Shown here: positions 37,711-50,105 of the stretch, in pieces
Position numbering within the stretch: the stretch's first letter is position 1
How the letters are laid out: each line of letters begins with the position of its first letter
Assembly: GCA_034440635.1 (NCBI GenBank)
Contig: JAOTON010000385.1
Coordinates: 2,200,501 to 2,264,500 of the forward strand
Source of the DNA: Lepas anatifera
Taxonomy: Eukaryota; Arthropoda; Thecostraca; Lepadidae
DNA: 64,000 nt
Reading direction: 5' to 3'
Translations under genes and position numbers: made by a program
The notes under the pieces: model-generated
The model's input: only the letters and a program-made list of their open reading frames with translations
Told to the model about the DNA's origin: nothing
Database searches by the model: none

Positions 37711-37884
37711 GGGCTTTACGACGGACCAACCTCTGAGGTCATATGGCGTCACCAGCTATCATACCGTGCTGGAAGGGTATATTGGAGATCAGTAAGCCCA
37801 CATTCAGCATTGCAGCCTGGAATTTGAAACCGAATCAGCGACGCGGAAGGCCACGCGCTGTCACCGAGCTACATCATCAAATGC
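37711..37884 (-). mobile_element. tRNA-derived SINE, copy 1
   Basis: On the minus strand a box-A-like TAGCTCGGTGACAGC and a degenerate box B, GGTTTCAAATTCC, are followed by a body with ACCCTTCCAGCACGGT, GTGACGCCATATGACC and the tail GTCGTAAAGCCCCAA. Body and tail match the copy at 46158-46340, which establishes the family. Older and more diverged than that copy. Confidence 0.72.
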
Positions 37885-38972
37885 TATCTTAAAACGCGAA
37901 TAGGTTTCATGTCCTCAAGATAAGTCTGCAATTGGCTATTCTTAAAGCATTGGTTCTCAGCCCTTTTCCGATTTCCCACCTGCCAATGCCTAATATTCAT
38001 GCGTCGTTCAATAGAGGCGGAGTTAAGGGGGATGCAGTCATGGTCCCCTCAACGCCCATCAAGCTTTACCCACTTTTAGCCGACATCGACCAATCTTTAT
38101 ACCAAGTGTTTTTAATTATTTTTCCGGGCTGTCCCCATCTCCCCGTTGTCCCCGCTCCCCCTCTGCCCAAATGTTTTGTCTAGATAGGCCCCTGTCCCTT
38201 AACTGCATAATCGTATGCGTTATGCACGTAGAAAACAAATGTGCTCGCTATGTTCCCACCACAAGCCGAGACAAAAAATAAAGTACAAAGAATGAAGACA
38301 GCCTTACTGTGGCCGACACACTTACGCGTTGTGACATCGTCTTTGTGCAGCTGCCCCGAATCTGATAACTACTATAGCAAAAACAAATCATGCTTCATTT
38401 ATCCTCTTGATATGAACGTGTTTTACCATTTGTCGATATACCTTCGTTCTTCCAAAATGCGACCAAACACACCCAAAACTTCCAAAACGTTCGCTCTTTC
38501 AAGTAATGTTTAACGTTCGCTCGTCCAAAAACCATTTAACGTTGGCCCGTCCCACCCTCCCCAACAAGCTGCGGCAGCCGCCTCGTGTGTCTCGCTGATT
38601 TTTTTTACAATAATGAATCGATGGCATGACCAAGCGGTCGGAGCAGGAAACCGTACACAAATGTCATGACATGGCACTTGACTTTTGTGATGTCTGCTCT
38701 AGATATCATGCTCACGAGACACATTTTCCAGATATGTATTTTTCGTACAGATCATTGGTGAGTGTAATTAAGTAATATTTCTAAGTTAGTATTCAGCTCA
38801 GTGAGTATTCAGCTTGAGAATATGATATGATAATTTGTTGGCGTTGTTTTTTTCTGAGCCATGACTTTCATAGATTAAAGCCTTGATTCAACCAATCTGC
38901 AACCAGCTCCATGACTCGACTGCTCTTCTTCGTTCATGCGCCAGGAAGTTTTAAAGTAAGACAATCAGCTGG
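37885..38972. other. Intergenic, nothing recognised
   Basis: No supported gene. Confidence 0.45.
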
Positions 38973-40227
38973 TTAACCCTATTTCCGGCAGGGGGGCTAA
39001 TATTGCCCCCCCTAAGGTTTTTCAAGAATATCTCCGAAACGGCTTGCGATAGAACTTTGAAACTTCCTGACTTTTCCTAAAACTAGTACAGGCAGGTTTT
39101 CTGAAATTTTCAATATTATATATTTACCAGGGGCGGAGCTATGGCTGGGTTTTTGGGGAGGTTCTATCCACAAACCAAGTATTATCGTATGCGATGGGTT
39201 CTTTGTAAAAGGAAGCCGTCTCTGCTGATCCTGATACCAGTTATATGGTTTTATTATATCATTTTTTATGTGAGATGATAGTGCATTCACAATTGTCACT
39301 ATTTGTATTCATCAGGGGCGGTTACAGCAGTTCAAAATGGGGGGTAATGTTATCAAGAAGGACTAAACGTTAGTAAGTGAGAAGACTGCTTACAGCCGTG
39401 CCAGGGCGAATACAATTGGGTATATGAAAATTCAAAATAGTTATAACCAAATTCTAGATTACCAGAGGCGTGTCCAGTCACTACACATTTTCAAAATGCA
39501 TATTCCCAGCCAGTACCACCGCCGCGACTCAATATCGTTGTATATTAAAAATGTGTTTCCAATCACCCCCACCCACCCCCCCCACGACGAGAGTCCTTGA
39601 TCCGCCTATGTCACCCCCTTTCCCAGAGCTGCCATGGGAGGGTAAAAATTATCAGAAATAAATTTCAACTAGTCGAGGGACTAATATACTCATGCATACC
39701 ACTCGCATATTGTTGGGATGTATTTTACCCCACTGTTTTACCTTACTGCATCCGCCCCTGATGAGTTTTTCACTTTTTTCATTTATTTATGTGTCAAAGA
39801 TGCCAAGCAGTATATCACGGCTTCTAATCCGCGTAACAAAAACTTTTTAGGTTGTATATATTTCTCCTCATAGTCCTGGTCCTGGAACTGCCATTGAATT
39901 TCGAATTTTTGCGTAACTCGAGTATATGACAATTTTGGCTCAATTATTTGTAAATCTGAACTAGTTTTGTGAAAATCGTACAACAGAGACAAGGGTTATG
40001 GAAAATCTAAAAAATACACAAAAATTGTATATTTTGCACGACTTTCTCCTTAAAAATCAAAATGTTGAAATTTTCTTTTTTTCAAAATAAAGTTTAGCGT
40101 CAGGGAAATCTATAGCACTTTGAATTTTCAAAATCGGCCGGTTAGATTACGAGATCTTAGGGGGGGCCGATATTGCCCCCCTGCCGGAAATAGGGGGTAG
40201 CCGGGAGCCTGACGGAAATAGGGTTAA
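38973..40227 (+). mobile_element. TTAA-flanked piggyBac-like element, third type
   Basis: TTAA at 38973-38976 and 40224-40227. The left terminus is CCCTATTTCCGGCAGGGGGG and the right ends CGGAAATAGGG. The right end carries CGGAAATAGGG twice, about 31 bp apart, and the left carries it once. Near-palindromes GGGGGCTAATATTGCCCCCC and GGGGGGCCGATATTGCCCCC lie just inside the ends. CTAAGGTTTTTC inside the left and CGAGATCTTAGGGGG inside the right match the elements at 2325 and 913. No transposase. Carries a nested hAT-like element at 39313-39760. Confidence 0.8.
39313..39760. mobile_element. hAT-like MITE nested in the TTAA element
   Basis: Perfect inverted termini CAGGGGCGG / CCGCCCCTG, extending to CATCAGGGGCGG on both sides. 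No clear 8-bp duplication outside. Within it, CAGAGGCGTGTCCAG (about 39470) and CTTGATCCGCCTATG (about 39596) suggest a further fragment of the same kind. Confidence 0.6.
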
Positions 40228-43200
40228 ATTGCGCTGGAGAGAGCTCCTGTATCTGCTGGGTTCACGAGTTTAAACTGAGTTTCTTAGGCTACAGATATAT
40301 GCTGAAGAGAAGGAAACATTGTCTGCGACACTTTGGCAAACATTCAAGTCAAGATGGAGAACTGTTGACCCTTTTGAGAACTCGCAAAACAATATGTCCG
40401 GATCTTCCATAAAAACAATTATCCGACTTCGCGCACGCTTTGTCTTTGAGACTTATTGCCATCCTGACGTAAAAAGTATCACATTCTCACAGTATCCCAC
40501 ATTATCCTGTATGTACAGGCCCTACACGCTGAGCCAAATCTATTCCATTGTGTGCCTATGCAGCAATGGTAAAAACAAGCAGTATGCTGATAAGCTTTTT
40601 GTCGCAATGGATTTGAATAGAACTGACAATAATCTTCAGGATTTACAAATATGGACCCTGAAGCCGTAATTTGCCATTTGCCGACTGTATGACAGCGTTC
40701 GCTAGCTCGCTGTCACTCGCAAGCTCACTCCGTCTAAAATACAGTTTGCGCATGTCAGCTCGTACAATATTGAACCCCACGCTTTCCCTGCGGATATCTG
40801 ATTTCTAGAACGGTACAATTAAAAGTAAATGTGCATTTATTGCGTAGCGTACGTATATACATGATCGAAATCAATGGTCAGTTTTTGTTTGGATTCTGCT
40901 AATATCAGATGCTATCTGATGCCGATGTGTGTACCCATCGCATTGTCTAACTTACCTATTGCTGATTCATTGTCATATTGTTTGATGTATTTATGTTACA
41001 ATAGTTGAGTAGGCCACTATGGCGGCGATAACTGCGTTTTAGATAATTTTTTTAAAGAAAAAACCATGATTTTTAGGGTATGGGTTAGCTTGTTTTGTTT
41101 AGTGAATAATTTTGGGCGTAAAATATCTCGCAAGATGTGATATGTTGACTATTGAAAAATAAATGGCTAGGAATAATTCAGTAAGATTCTGATAAATTCA
41201 TATTTCAATAATTTCCGAAGCCATTCAGTCCCAACCGCCCCCAGACATGAATTTCGAGCCGTAAAAATGTTTGTGCACGAGCCCTTAAGGGTTGCCCTTA
41301 AGGGTTGAAGGGTTGCCACCGAGGAAATGTTTCGCAGCTGTTTCGAAAGTGAACTTATTTTATGCAACGAACAGAAATTAATAACAAAAATCTTTGGTAA
41401 AACTTTAAACATCAAAACGAATGGGAAGCTAACAAAAAACCGTAGTTCTAGAAAGAAGTGAAACCTTAAAGGAGGTAAGAGAGAAAAGTGAGGATTATCA
41501 CACAATCGGAGAAGGCGCAGGGGATAGAGTTAATAATTACGACTATGCAACGTATGTACATGAAACTGAGGAATCTAATTTTTCATGCTCACCTCATTTG
41601 ATTTAGAGTACCATTTGCGTTTTACAATTATATGCATGTTGTTGCTTTAATCCTTATCCGTAGCCCTGCTCTACTACAGAAGTGGGCGCATGCACGCCTG
41701 GCAGTAGCGATCCCTCCAAGCAGTATCCTCCTTCCTTTGTCTACACCTATTCCCATCCTTATCGGGCGCTATATGGCCTTACCAGGCTGGTGCGCCCCCT
41801 AAACCCAAATAACTAACCAAGTCATCCCTACTGTCTCCTTCCATAAGTTTCAGTCATCTCCTACTCATTACGAAAACGCTTAAAAATTCACTTACGGAGG
41901 GGTAGGTGCTAGCGATAAATTGTGGGATTTTAAATGCAGAATTTTGGAAACATTCCGTTTAACACTTGAAATCGGCTTACACACCCCACCCCCCGCCCTC
42001 CTCCAGGTTGAATTCACTCCTTGCTGGAAACACCACAGGCTTATAACATTGTACGCGATTCATTATATGGATTGCTTACAAAATTATTTAGAAAGTACGA
42101 TTGAACGAATTCTGAACTGTCACTTCTATATTCTCGTACTTGTCAGCGGCGCGGTTCAGGTGGTATGAGCTCGCATCAGCCATGGAATGATGACATCGCA
42201 GAAGATAGATGACCCCAGGCTCATTAAAATACTAAATGGGCTCGGCTGTTATTCATCATTGCAGCTGGCAGCGGAGAACTCTTCCAGAGCTGATCTTCCA
42301 GTGCTGTTTAAGCGACACTGGGCCCTGCATTCGCTGACACCACGCTCAGACGTAAGTAGGGCCTTGTACAAACACGGAAGCACTTTACAATCTCCGCGCG
42401 GTTCTCTCAGGATTAACGTGTCGGCCTTTAGCTTCATAGGCGGATCCAGGGAAAACTTCTTTGTCGTTGATAGGGACCCTTCGACCGGGCCAGTAACGAC
42501 TCACGTTCTGAACTGTTTTCGAGTTACGCCCAGAATTTTGACTGAGATCCTTTAGGAGCCGAGTTAAACCCTGGTAGAGTTGACTCGGGAGGAACTAGGG
42601 GTGATTCTAGCCGGGTTTTAACGCTTGTCACGTGCATTTGGAGGGAGTTCTCAAGTGCTCCATCTCACCGATTGTTCCTAGCTGGTGCATTTTGTCCAAT
42701 CCAGAAAACGCTGCTTTTATATTTGAGAACGTCGATTGATTGATATATGATCGCAATAGACTTGTGCAAGAATTTTAATGTCGGTAGGCTATTTTTGCTT
42801 ATAGGCTTTTAAAGGGAAGGGCCTGTGATTTTACTGGTGCAGTTGTGCGATGGCCCGGTTTTTTTGTGTGATTTGTGGTAAACTGCACGTCCCCGCCCGG
42901 CCGGGGTTGTGCGGTGTGCGCTGCTGGTGGTGGTGCGCCTGGGTTGGGTGTGGTGGTGTGCGGCTGTTTTTTTTTGGGGTTTTAAACCAATATGGTTTTG
43001 TTTGGAAGGGGTTTTTTGGGATATTTATTCAGACGCATGTTTTATGATCATCACAATCAGGCAGTCGCACTAACTGGCTTACGTTCAAGCCCGATTGATG
43101 ACGTCATAATGTCACATGGCTGGGATGATATCTCAATATCGTCTCATGTGAAGGTTCAGGTCATGTTTAAGTCACAAGTGTAGGTCATGGCAGCATTTTC

Positions 43201-44317
43201 AGCGTCATTCGATGCGGGTGTTTTCGCCACCTGCGCCTCGAGTCCCCACTGATAGCTTCTCGGTTCTACCTCGTGCTTCACCGGTAACGAAAAAAACTTT
43301 CCAACCCGTGTGAACAGCTACTTATGTTGTTTGTCACCACTTAAGTGTTATTTCAACTCTGGCTTTAAAGAACGGCACTTGCAATAATGCGTCTCGGAAC
43401 CAGGGGTGTGGGTTTTAGAAAATGACTGTTGGTGGCCACATTTATGAAACCGTCAATAATAACGATACAACGAGCGAGTTTTATTATAAAGACTTAAAGA
43501 GTTTTAAAGAGATAAAGAGTTTTACTATAAAGATATCACTATAGCAACTGATTTCAAATACATAGAACCAATTTTCAGTTCCTAAAATAAAAGTGAAAAC
43601 ATTCAATCGATAGTATAATGGTGCCCTCCATTTTGTTTTGCGATGCCCGGGCACCTCTCAAAGGCAACCACATCTTTGATCGGAGTGTTTCTTATCTCTC
43701 CTACCAAAAGCAGCCGCGGCGCGATCATTGAAAACGTTCGACAGAGGATAAACTGCAGTGGAAACTTCACTGAGTGGCCGTTCTCCCCACACTGAGCTCC
43801 AGTATTTCTGTTGCACGGCTACACAGTTCGGCACTCGCACAGCTACAGCGACGACGCACCTGACAGCGGGTGCATTGTCTGGTCGCCGCTGGCGTCGCAC
43901 ACCCCCTCTGGACCGGGTCCAGCGGCAGGGGTGGCGATCGGAGAAGGAGCGGGGCCTGGCACGGCGCCCTACCGCTGACCATTTGAATACGGTCATGCGT
44001 CAGGCCGTTGACGCGGTGGCGCTGTCTTACCTCCGTGCCCGATAACAAATTATGGCGCTGCCTCTGATGATCGGCCACCGTTCGAGGGAGTCGGGGGGTG
44101 GGAGAGCGCCGCCTCGAGCAGATCAATACACGGCTACTGGGGCCCCCCTCTCCCGCTGCACCCTTGCCGCCCGATCCCAGAGGTAAGGCTAGAGACCACC
44201 CTCCGCCCCAGTGGCCGGTCGACGCGCGGGCTCTCAGAGCGTCGGACCGCCGCTAATCGACGTTTAACCATCGACGTTTCAAGATCGTCGGTGGCGGAAG
44301 CCGCGACATGTCGCCCA
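40228..44317. other. Intergenic, nothing firmly recognised
   Basis: A 116-codon frame at 40322-40669 (beginning MSATLWQTFKSRWR) has no recognisable family. A short duplication (CCCTTAAGGGTTG) lies at 41281-41310. GC-rich DNA at 43730-44280 has frames open on both strands. No gene is claimed. Confidence 0.4.
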
Positions 44318-44925
44318 CGGCAGGTCTTGTCGATCATTGTCAGGTCTGGTCAATCATCGTCAGGTGTCATCAATCAGCAGTGGGTCTCGTCACTCGTCGT
44401 CAGGTCTCGTCAATCATCGCCAGGTCTAATTAATCATCGTCAGGTCTTGCCAATCATCGTCAGGTCTCGTCAATTGTCGTCAGATCTCGTCAATCATAGT
44501 CAGGTCTTGTTAATCATCGTCAGGATCGTCAATCATCGTCAGGTCTGGTCCATCATCGTCAGGCTGCATCACTCACCAGTGGGTCTCGTCACTCGTCGTC
44601 AGGTCTCGTCAGTCATCGTCAGGATCGTCAATCATTGTCAGGTCTGGTCAATCATCGTCAGGTCTTGTTAATCATCGTCAGGTTTCATCAATAGTCATCG
44701 TCATACCTGGTCAATCATAGTCAGGTTGCATCACTCAGTAGTGGGTCTCGTCAATCATCGCCAGGTCTCGCAAATCATCGTCAGGTCTTTTCAATCATCG
44801 TCAGGTCTTGTGAATCATTGTCAAGTCTCGTCAGTCATCGTCAGGTCTGGTCAATCATCGTCAGGTTTCATCAATCCTTGCCAGGCTCGTCAATCATCGT
44901 CAGATCTCGTAAGTCAGCGACAGAG
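44318..44925 (+). repeat. Minisatellite, 20-bp unit, about 30 copies
   Basis: The unit is TCAATCATCGTCAGGTCTCG with many variants (TTAATCATCGTCAGG, ATCACTC-CAGTGGGTCTCG). The block including the GTGGGTCTCGTCACTCGTCG variant recurs, suggesting higher-order structure. Open frames across it reflect the repeat. Confidence 0.93.
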
Positions 44926-45171
44926 TCCCTATTATCTCCCACACTTGAAGCGATGCTGGCAGAGTTTCATCCGCGATGTTTTTGCCGAGGCGCCCATCCT
45001 CTTCGTTTCTGTCAGTGATGGGCTATTTCGCGCCACATTGTTTGTCCCAATGGTCTGACGTTCCTCCTCCGATTCAGTTGGCTCAGCTGTAGAAGTGGCC
45101 TTTCAGTTGCAACGGGTCTGTCGGAGCCTCAGAGACGGCCGCCGGGACAAGCGCAGCTAAACAGTGGCTGC

Positions 45172-45228
45172 ACTCAGCTGGTTCCGGTAGACTCAGCTGG
45201 TTCCGGTAGACTCGGCTGTTTCCGGTGG
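45172..45228 (+). repeat. 19-bp tandem triplet
   Basis: Three copies of ACTCAGCTGGTTCCGGTAG starting at 45172, 45191 and 45210. The last has ACTCGGCTGTTTCCGG. Confidence 0.9.
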
Positions 45229-45654
45229 CTCGTAGCACACAACTCCATGTCGGGGCCAGACACTGCTTTTAATTGCCTGGGCTCTCTAGCTCGGATTAGC
45301 TAGCCGCATGCATAGAAAGCCTGCCTTCCTTGAATGTTAAGTATGTTGTTGTGCATAGTTGTGAAACTTGTATGTTTCTATAATTTGTGTTCAAGCAGGG
45401 GCTTCTCACGAACTTTTTACTGGGAAACAGACCCCATACTGACGATGCTGCACTAATGATTATGCACTTCACCAACACATTTATGTAGACTCATGCAGGC
45501 AACAGAGAGGAAATACAGAAAATTAAGTGTATATCCCAAATTGGGGTGAACGCCCCTCCCTGATTCGCGAGAAGGGGGAACCTGCCCTCCCTCCCCATCC
45601 CCCGCTTTTGACGCCCATGTGTTCAAGTCTTTGCAGGTCTTTGCCTTGAGATCA
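45229..45654. other. Intergenic, nothing recognised
   Basis: Unassigned. Confidence 0.5.
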
Positions 45655-45765
45655 ATGCCTCACTAAAGTCATCAAGGGACTTGTCACGGAAACTTCGACC
45701 CCACCATCCGAACGGGCAATTTCCGCAGTGACGGGGCAAATTAGTTGATTTGGTTCTTGTTGTAG
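45655..45765. repeat. Dispersed repeat, copy shared with 10863-10965
   Basis: Matches the block in the loop of the large inverted repeat: GTCATCAAGGGACTT, CGACCCCACCA and the trailing TTGATTTGGTTC-like sequence. Confidence 0.55.
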
Positions 45766-46157
45766 AAGAAAAAATAGAACAGAGGTAGATAGACCATACA
45801 AAACAGTCACGAAACTGCATTCACCTCGCTTTGGGTCACATAAATATTCAGGCCATGACAGGTCGGAGAATGAGACTGGTTAGGGAATGGTCTAATGGCT
45901 CTAACGTCTGACTGGGCTCTGTTAGAGTAGTTCTCAATTCACATGCCAGGTCAAAAATATAAAAATGGTATGACCTAATGTCCGTATACGGTCATCATCT
46001 GACCTAATGAAGTCAATATGCATGTCCATCGACTCACAATGACATTTCCCCCATAATGACTTCCAAAATGAAGGCTCTATCACCATTTAATACAAAGTTA
46101 TTAATCTGAGTCTGAAACAATATTTAAGGAGCCCCAGATTACCACTCAGAGGTAGCA
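45766..46157. other. GGTCA/TGACC-containing spacer
   Basis: Contains scattered CAGGTCA and TGACCTAA motifs at 45948-46012. No element ends were located. Confidence 0.4.
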
Positions 46158-46340
46158 ATAATAATTGTTGGGGTTTAACGACGCACCAATTGCCAGGGTC
46201 ATAAGGCGTCGCCAACGCTAACCCTGTTGGAAGGGATTTTGGGGATCAGATCGACTTATTCAGAGGCTCCGCCGGGACTTGAACCCGGGACTGATGGCTT
46301 AGAAGACAATGGCGCTATCCACTAAGCTACCTCATCCCTT
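46158..46340 (-). mobile_element. tRNA-derived SINE, copy 2 (Arg-like head)
   Basis: The minus-strand head has box A TAGCTTAGTGGATAGC, an anticodon-like loop CTTCTAA (TCT, Arg-like) and box B GGGTTCAAGTCCCGG with a perfect 5-bp T-stem. The acceptor strands do not pair, so it is not a tRNA gene. The body contains CCCTTCCAACAGGG and GGCGACGCCTTATGACC, and the 3' tail is CGTCGTTAAACCCCAAC. The copy at 37711-37884 shares body and tail; a tail fragment is at 59880-59902. It would depend on Pol III and a LINE partner. Confidence 0.82.
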
Positions 46341-49184
46341 CAGAGGTCACAAGTCAAAACTTGTAATGTGATCCCGGAGAGCGACCTTATGTACCGTGAT
46401 TTTAAGAATCGGAGTTATTCCAAGCTGTACCTACAGAAATAGAGCCATTTTGTGATTACTTCCCGTTTTCTCCGTGCATTTCCGATGGAAATGTTAATGC
46501 CCGTAACGGACCCTAAGTCATCGGTATTCGACATCGCGCTGCTAAAACTTGTGGTAATCGGTGGGACAATTTTTTATATAAATACCATATCCATAGACAG
46601 AGGTGCAGAAAGTATGCTGACTGTCACAAACTCAATGCGATGTATGCCTCCTCTGTCACACAGAGCTGGAGATCATAATTGTATACTTGAATACTATTTC
46701 CAATATGCTGAATGTCCTTTAACTGTCTCCTACTTTTTGCAGCAGACAAGGTTCAAGCATCAAACCAATACAGCATGAAAGAAGTAAACTGTGTTTTCAT
46801 TTTTAGCTCATGTTTTTTTTGGAAGGAAAATTTCCAATTATTGGTCATTGTTTTCAGTATTGCGATCGTAACTATAATTGGCAACTCTGACCGCAGTTTC
46901 CCCCAATGACATGTATTTCCCTTTTTGAAGAAGTTTCCATTTTTGGATGGATTGTTTCCAATTATGGTACATTTCCACATGATTTAATGTAGCAATTATC
47001 ATGAAAACAATTATTATTGGGAACATATCTATTAATGGGAGCGTACATGCAGGTACACACAATTGGGAACCCTGATCACAGCTCCCCCCACTAAACTTCT
47101 ATATCACATACCAACAAAAGGGGAAAATGTCAATGTCAACATAGGATTTGGATCTACCTGAAATGTGTTGGTAAAGTGAACCTTAGGTAGCATTTTTATA
47201 GTCACATCAAATGCTCAAAATTTGCCTCCCACCCACGATTATCACCTGCCTGGTCATTCCTTCTTGCAGTAAAAACTCTTAGGCAACTAGCCTGCATAGA
47301 TGTAAAATTATGTCTATTGGCCTAATAGGTACAGAGGTATTGGAATTCTCATACCAAAGAAAAATCCAGTGAAGTCAAAATCCTGCTTTAACTCCATGCA
47401 GTTCAGGTCCTGTGTGTTGCTTACTACCACTGGTAGTAAGCAACACACCCCCATCCAGCGTTTTTTAAGTCTCTTTCTTTCTGAGATTTTCTGTGATTTT
47501 CTGAGATGAGAAGGGGGTCTACTAGGCCCCCCTCCAGTGCACCTTAGTGCCAGGCCCCTCTCCAGTGTGAGTGTTTTGTGGAGGACTGCAACACTTTGTG
47601 GAGGACTGCATTGGCACACATTTGCTATCTGTACAATATTGATATGATAATTGGATCATGAAATCTCACCTGAATTACTGTTGTTGCCAGCCTGTTGCTG
47701 GGCCAACTCTCCCAACTTCCTCCAGCTCCAAATCTATCTAACCAATCTAGGGCACAAATAAGCTAAGGCACAAGCAAGGAAAGGAATGAAAAACCAAGTT
47801 TGATATGTGAAAGTGCATCAGTCTTACAGTAGCCTGCATTCATCTTAGATTAGCCATGGGCGCCAATATTTATTCTAGCTAGTTTTAGCCTGCACTTATC
47901 TCAGACATACCTAATAAATATGCCCTCAAAATAAGCGGCTTCCCACCTGTTCAAATTTTTGTCAGGCTCTACATCACATAAACATTTCGAAGTTGTATTG
48001 TCGCTGTTGCGCAGTTTAAGTAGAATTGCTGCCAAGCTATGTTTATTTTTTCACTCATTTAGTGCTTTTCTTCGTAGCTTTTAGGCGTAATTAATACTAA
48101 ATTCGAAGAAATAGGGACCGCTAAATCGACGAGACTCAAACTGTAAATATGATTTGACCTGAAAGAATGGATAGAGAAGTACTTGATAAAGTATCTGCGT
48201 TATCGTTAATGCCTCAAATATGCCCACAACTATGTATTTCTCGATAAAATTGACTGTCACATTTCGGGTATCTAGGCGGCAACTTTCTGGCAACTACTAA
48301 CAATGGGCACCATTGGGCTGCATGTTAAAATCTGGCAACTGTGACAGCGGTTTCCGGGTTTTCTGCAGCGGGGTCCCTCGTTTTAGTAGAAACTGAACAC
48401 AGTACCAATATTGTATCACTATTGGTACGCTGTGCAATTGAAGAACAGAGCTGCTAAATTAAAATATTCGCTGCATGCCTCATTCTGTATTTCGAAAATA
48501 TGTGGTTTTATTTATAACCATATAGTCAGGATCGCTATTTTGTCACAATTATGCACCTCAATTTTCGTAAATATGTCACAAACTCCAATAGCCGAGTTGG
48601 CAAGTTTCTGCACCTCTGTCCATAGACTAAACCTGTTTTTACTGATGCCACTTGAAACATTGTTTTGGAGGCGGTTTCATTTGCCCTGACCTTGTTACTT
48701 GACCTGAGATGACCCAAACCTTAGATTTTGCGAAAGTTTGTTCAATTGATCGTAGATAAGGTGTTACAGATACAGTGGTGCTCACCCTCTTCCACTGGGG
48801 CGAGGGCTAACATAAGTAGTTCTTTGCGATATTACTGCATGGTAGTGTTTTCCGTAAGCTGGATGTCTGAGTACATGCCCGAACTGTTGTTGGACTGGAC
48901 TTGGCCGGTCAGAGATTTTGGTAATTTCGGACTTTATTTGGGTCTTTTCACGTTTAGTCTTATTTTGCTATGTGGATTTGATTTTCAAGGATTAAGATAA
49001 TGGGAAACATTTGATGTGGACCTGATTGGAACGGATTCCGTGTTTTTACTGAAGCACAGTCTGTTGCACAGGCTTGTCTAAAAGTTATCCGGATGTTTCT
49101 CAACTCACTTCCAGTGCAAGCGTTCATGAACTACAAGACCTATCCCGCAACCTGAAGACCTGATTTCGTGCCAATTTTGCACCC
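46341..49184. other. Intergenic, no gene recognised
   Basis: Contains a perfect 18-bp inverted repeat with one central base (47412-47448) and an isolated DR4-like TGACCT, four bases, TGACCC at 48700-48715. Open frames here show no recognisable family. Confidence 0.4.
47412..47448. repeat. Perfect 18-bp palindrome, 1-nt centre
   Basis: The left arm GTGTGTTGCTTACTACCA-type sequence is exactly inverted after a single C at 47430. Either a cruciform-forming site or the junction of a small inverted duplication. The loop is too small for a miRNA precursor. Confidence 0.85.
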
Positions 49185-49355
49185 ACGCGCCCGGCGGACG
49201 CTGAGGGCCCCGCGACGGTGTCGCAGCATCCGTCGTCGACACGCGCCCGGCGGACGCTGAGGGCCCCGCGACGGTGTCGCAGCGTCCGTCGTCGACACGC
49301 GCCCGGCGGACGCTGAAGGGCCCCGCGGCGGTGTCGCAGCGTCCGTCGTCGACAC
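49185..49355 (+). repeat. 56-bp GC-rich tandem triplet
   Basis: Three copies starting with ACGCGCCCGGCGGACGCTGA at 49185, 49241 and 49297, then CGGTGTCGCAGCGTCCGTCG. The third copy has one extra base. Open frames on both strands here follow the repeat. Confidence 0.93.
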
Positions 49356-50105
49356 GCGACGGCGGCGGTGGCGGCGCGGCGACGCTCTGCCATGGGCACG
49401 TGCCAGCGGCGACGCGTCCGGCTTGGCAGCGGTGCCGTCCTTGTGGTGGTGGTGGGGACAGAGGTGACGCTGGCTGGGATCCGGCGACTGCAGAGAGGTC
49501 TCCCGGACAGTCGTCGATGATGCGGTGCTCCGCGACTCTCCGGTGGGCCCAGGCCTGTTGGTCGATGGTAGAGGCAGCTGAACCGTTGGCACGCATCGAC
49601 CTGCTTTTAGCGGGGCCAGGGGGGCAAGGTCGGAGGCCGTCCGCCACTCCTCAGCTTCATATCAACACCATGGGCTAAGGCATATACACACAAACACGCA
49701 CGTACTGACACAGACATGCCTTATACAAATACGTTTTAAGAGGTGTAAACACGGTGCACGCTAGCACACTGGCCGATGCACGGACAGTCAACACTAAAAG
49801 TAACGCCATGTCACCTGAGGACGGGTCTGTAGCAGGTTGGCACCCGTGTACTTGAACTATGGTATTTATGGTATTTATGGTAAGGTATTGCTTATTGTAC
49901 ATATATTGCTTATTCTTATTTTGACTGAGGCAAGGCAAACCAATTAATCACGGCAGGATTTCCCTCTTAGTTCGTGGGGAGGGAGGAGCTCTTCTATATT
50001 GACTTACACGGCTGTGCAAACGCCATTGGATCTTCGAAATTCGGAGGTTGTCCTGAACCCCAACCCCCAGAATCTACACCCATGCAATCAAGGCATGCAT
50101 AATCA
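49356..50105. other. GC-rich then AT-rich intergenic
   Basis: GC-rich to about 49660, then unassigned. A short GGTATTTAT duplication lies near 49860. Confidence 0.45.

Noticed and set aside
40322..40669. 116-codon frame starting MSATLWQTFKSRWR
   Set aside because: No family recognised, no splice or promoter evidence; length is within chance for this window.
46266..46335. A functional tRNA-Arg gene
   Set aside because: The acceptor strands do not pair and the sequence continues into a SINE body shared with 37711-37884.
49105..49678. GC-rich frames of 90-180 codons on both strands
   Set aside because: Open on both strands because of base composition and the 56-bp repeat; no recognisable domain.
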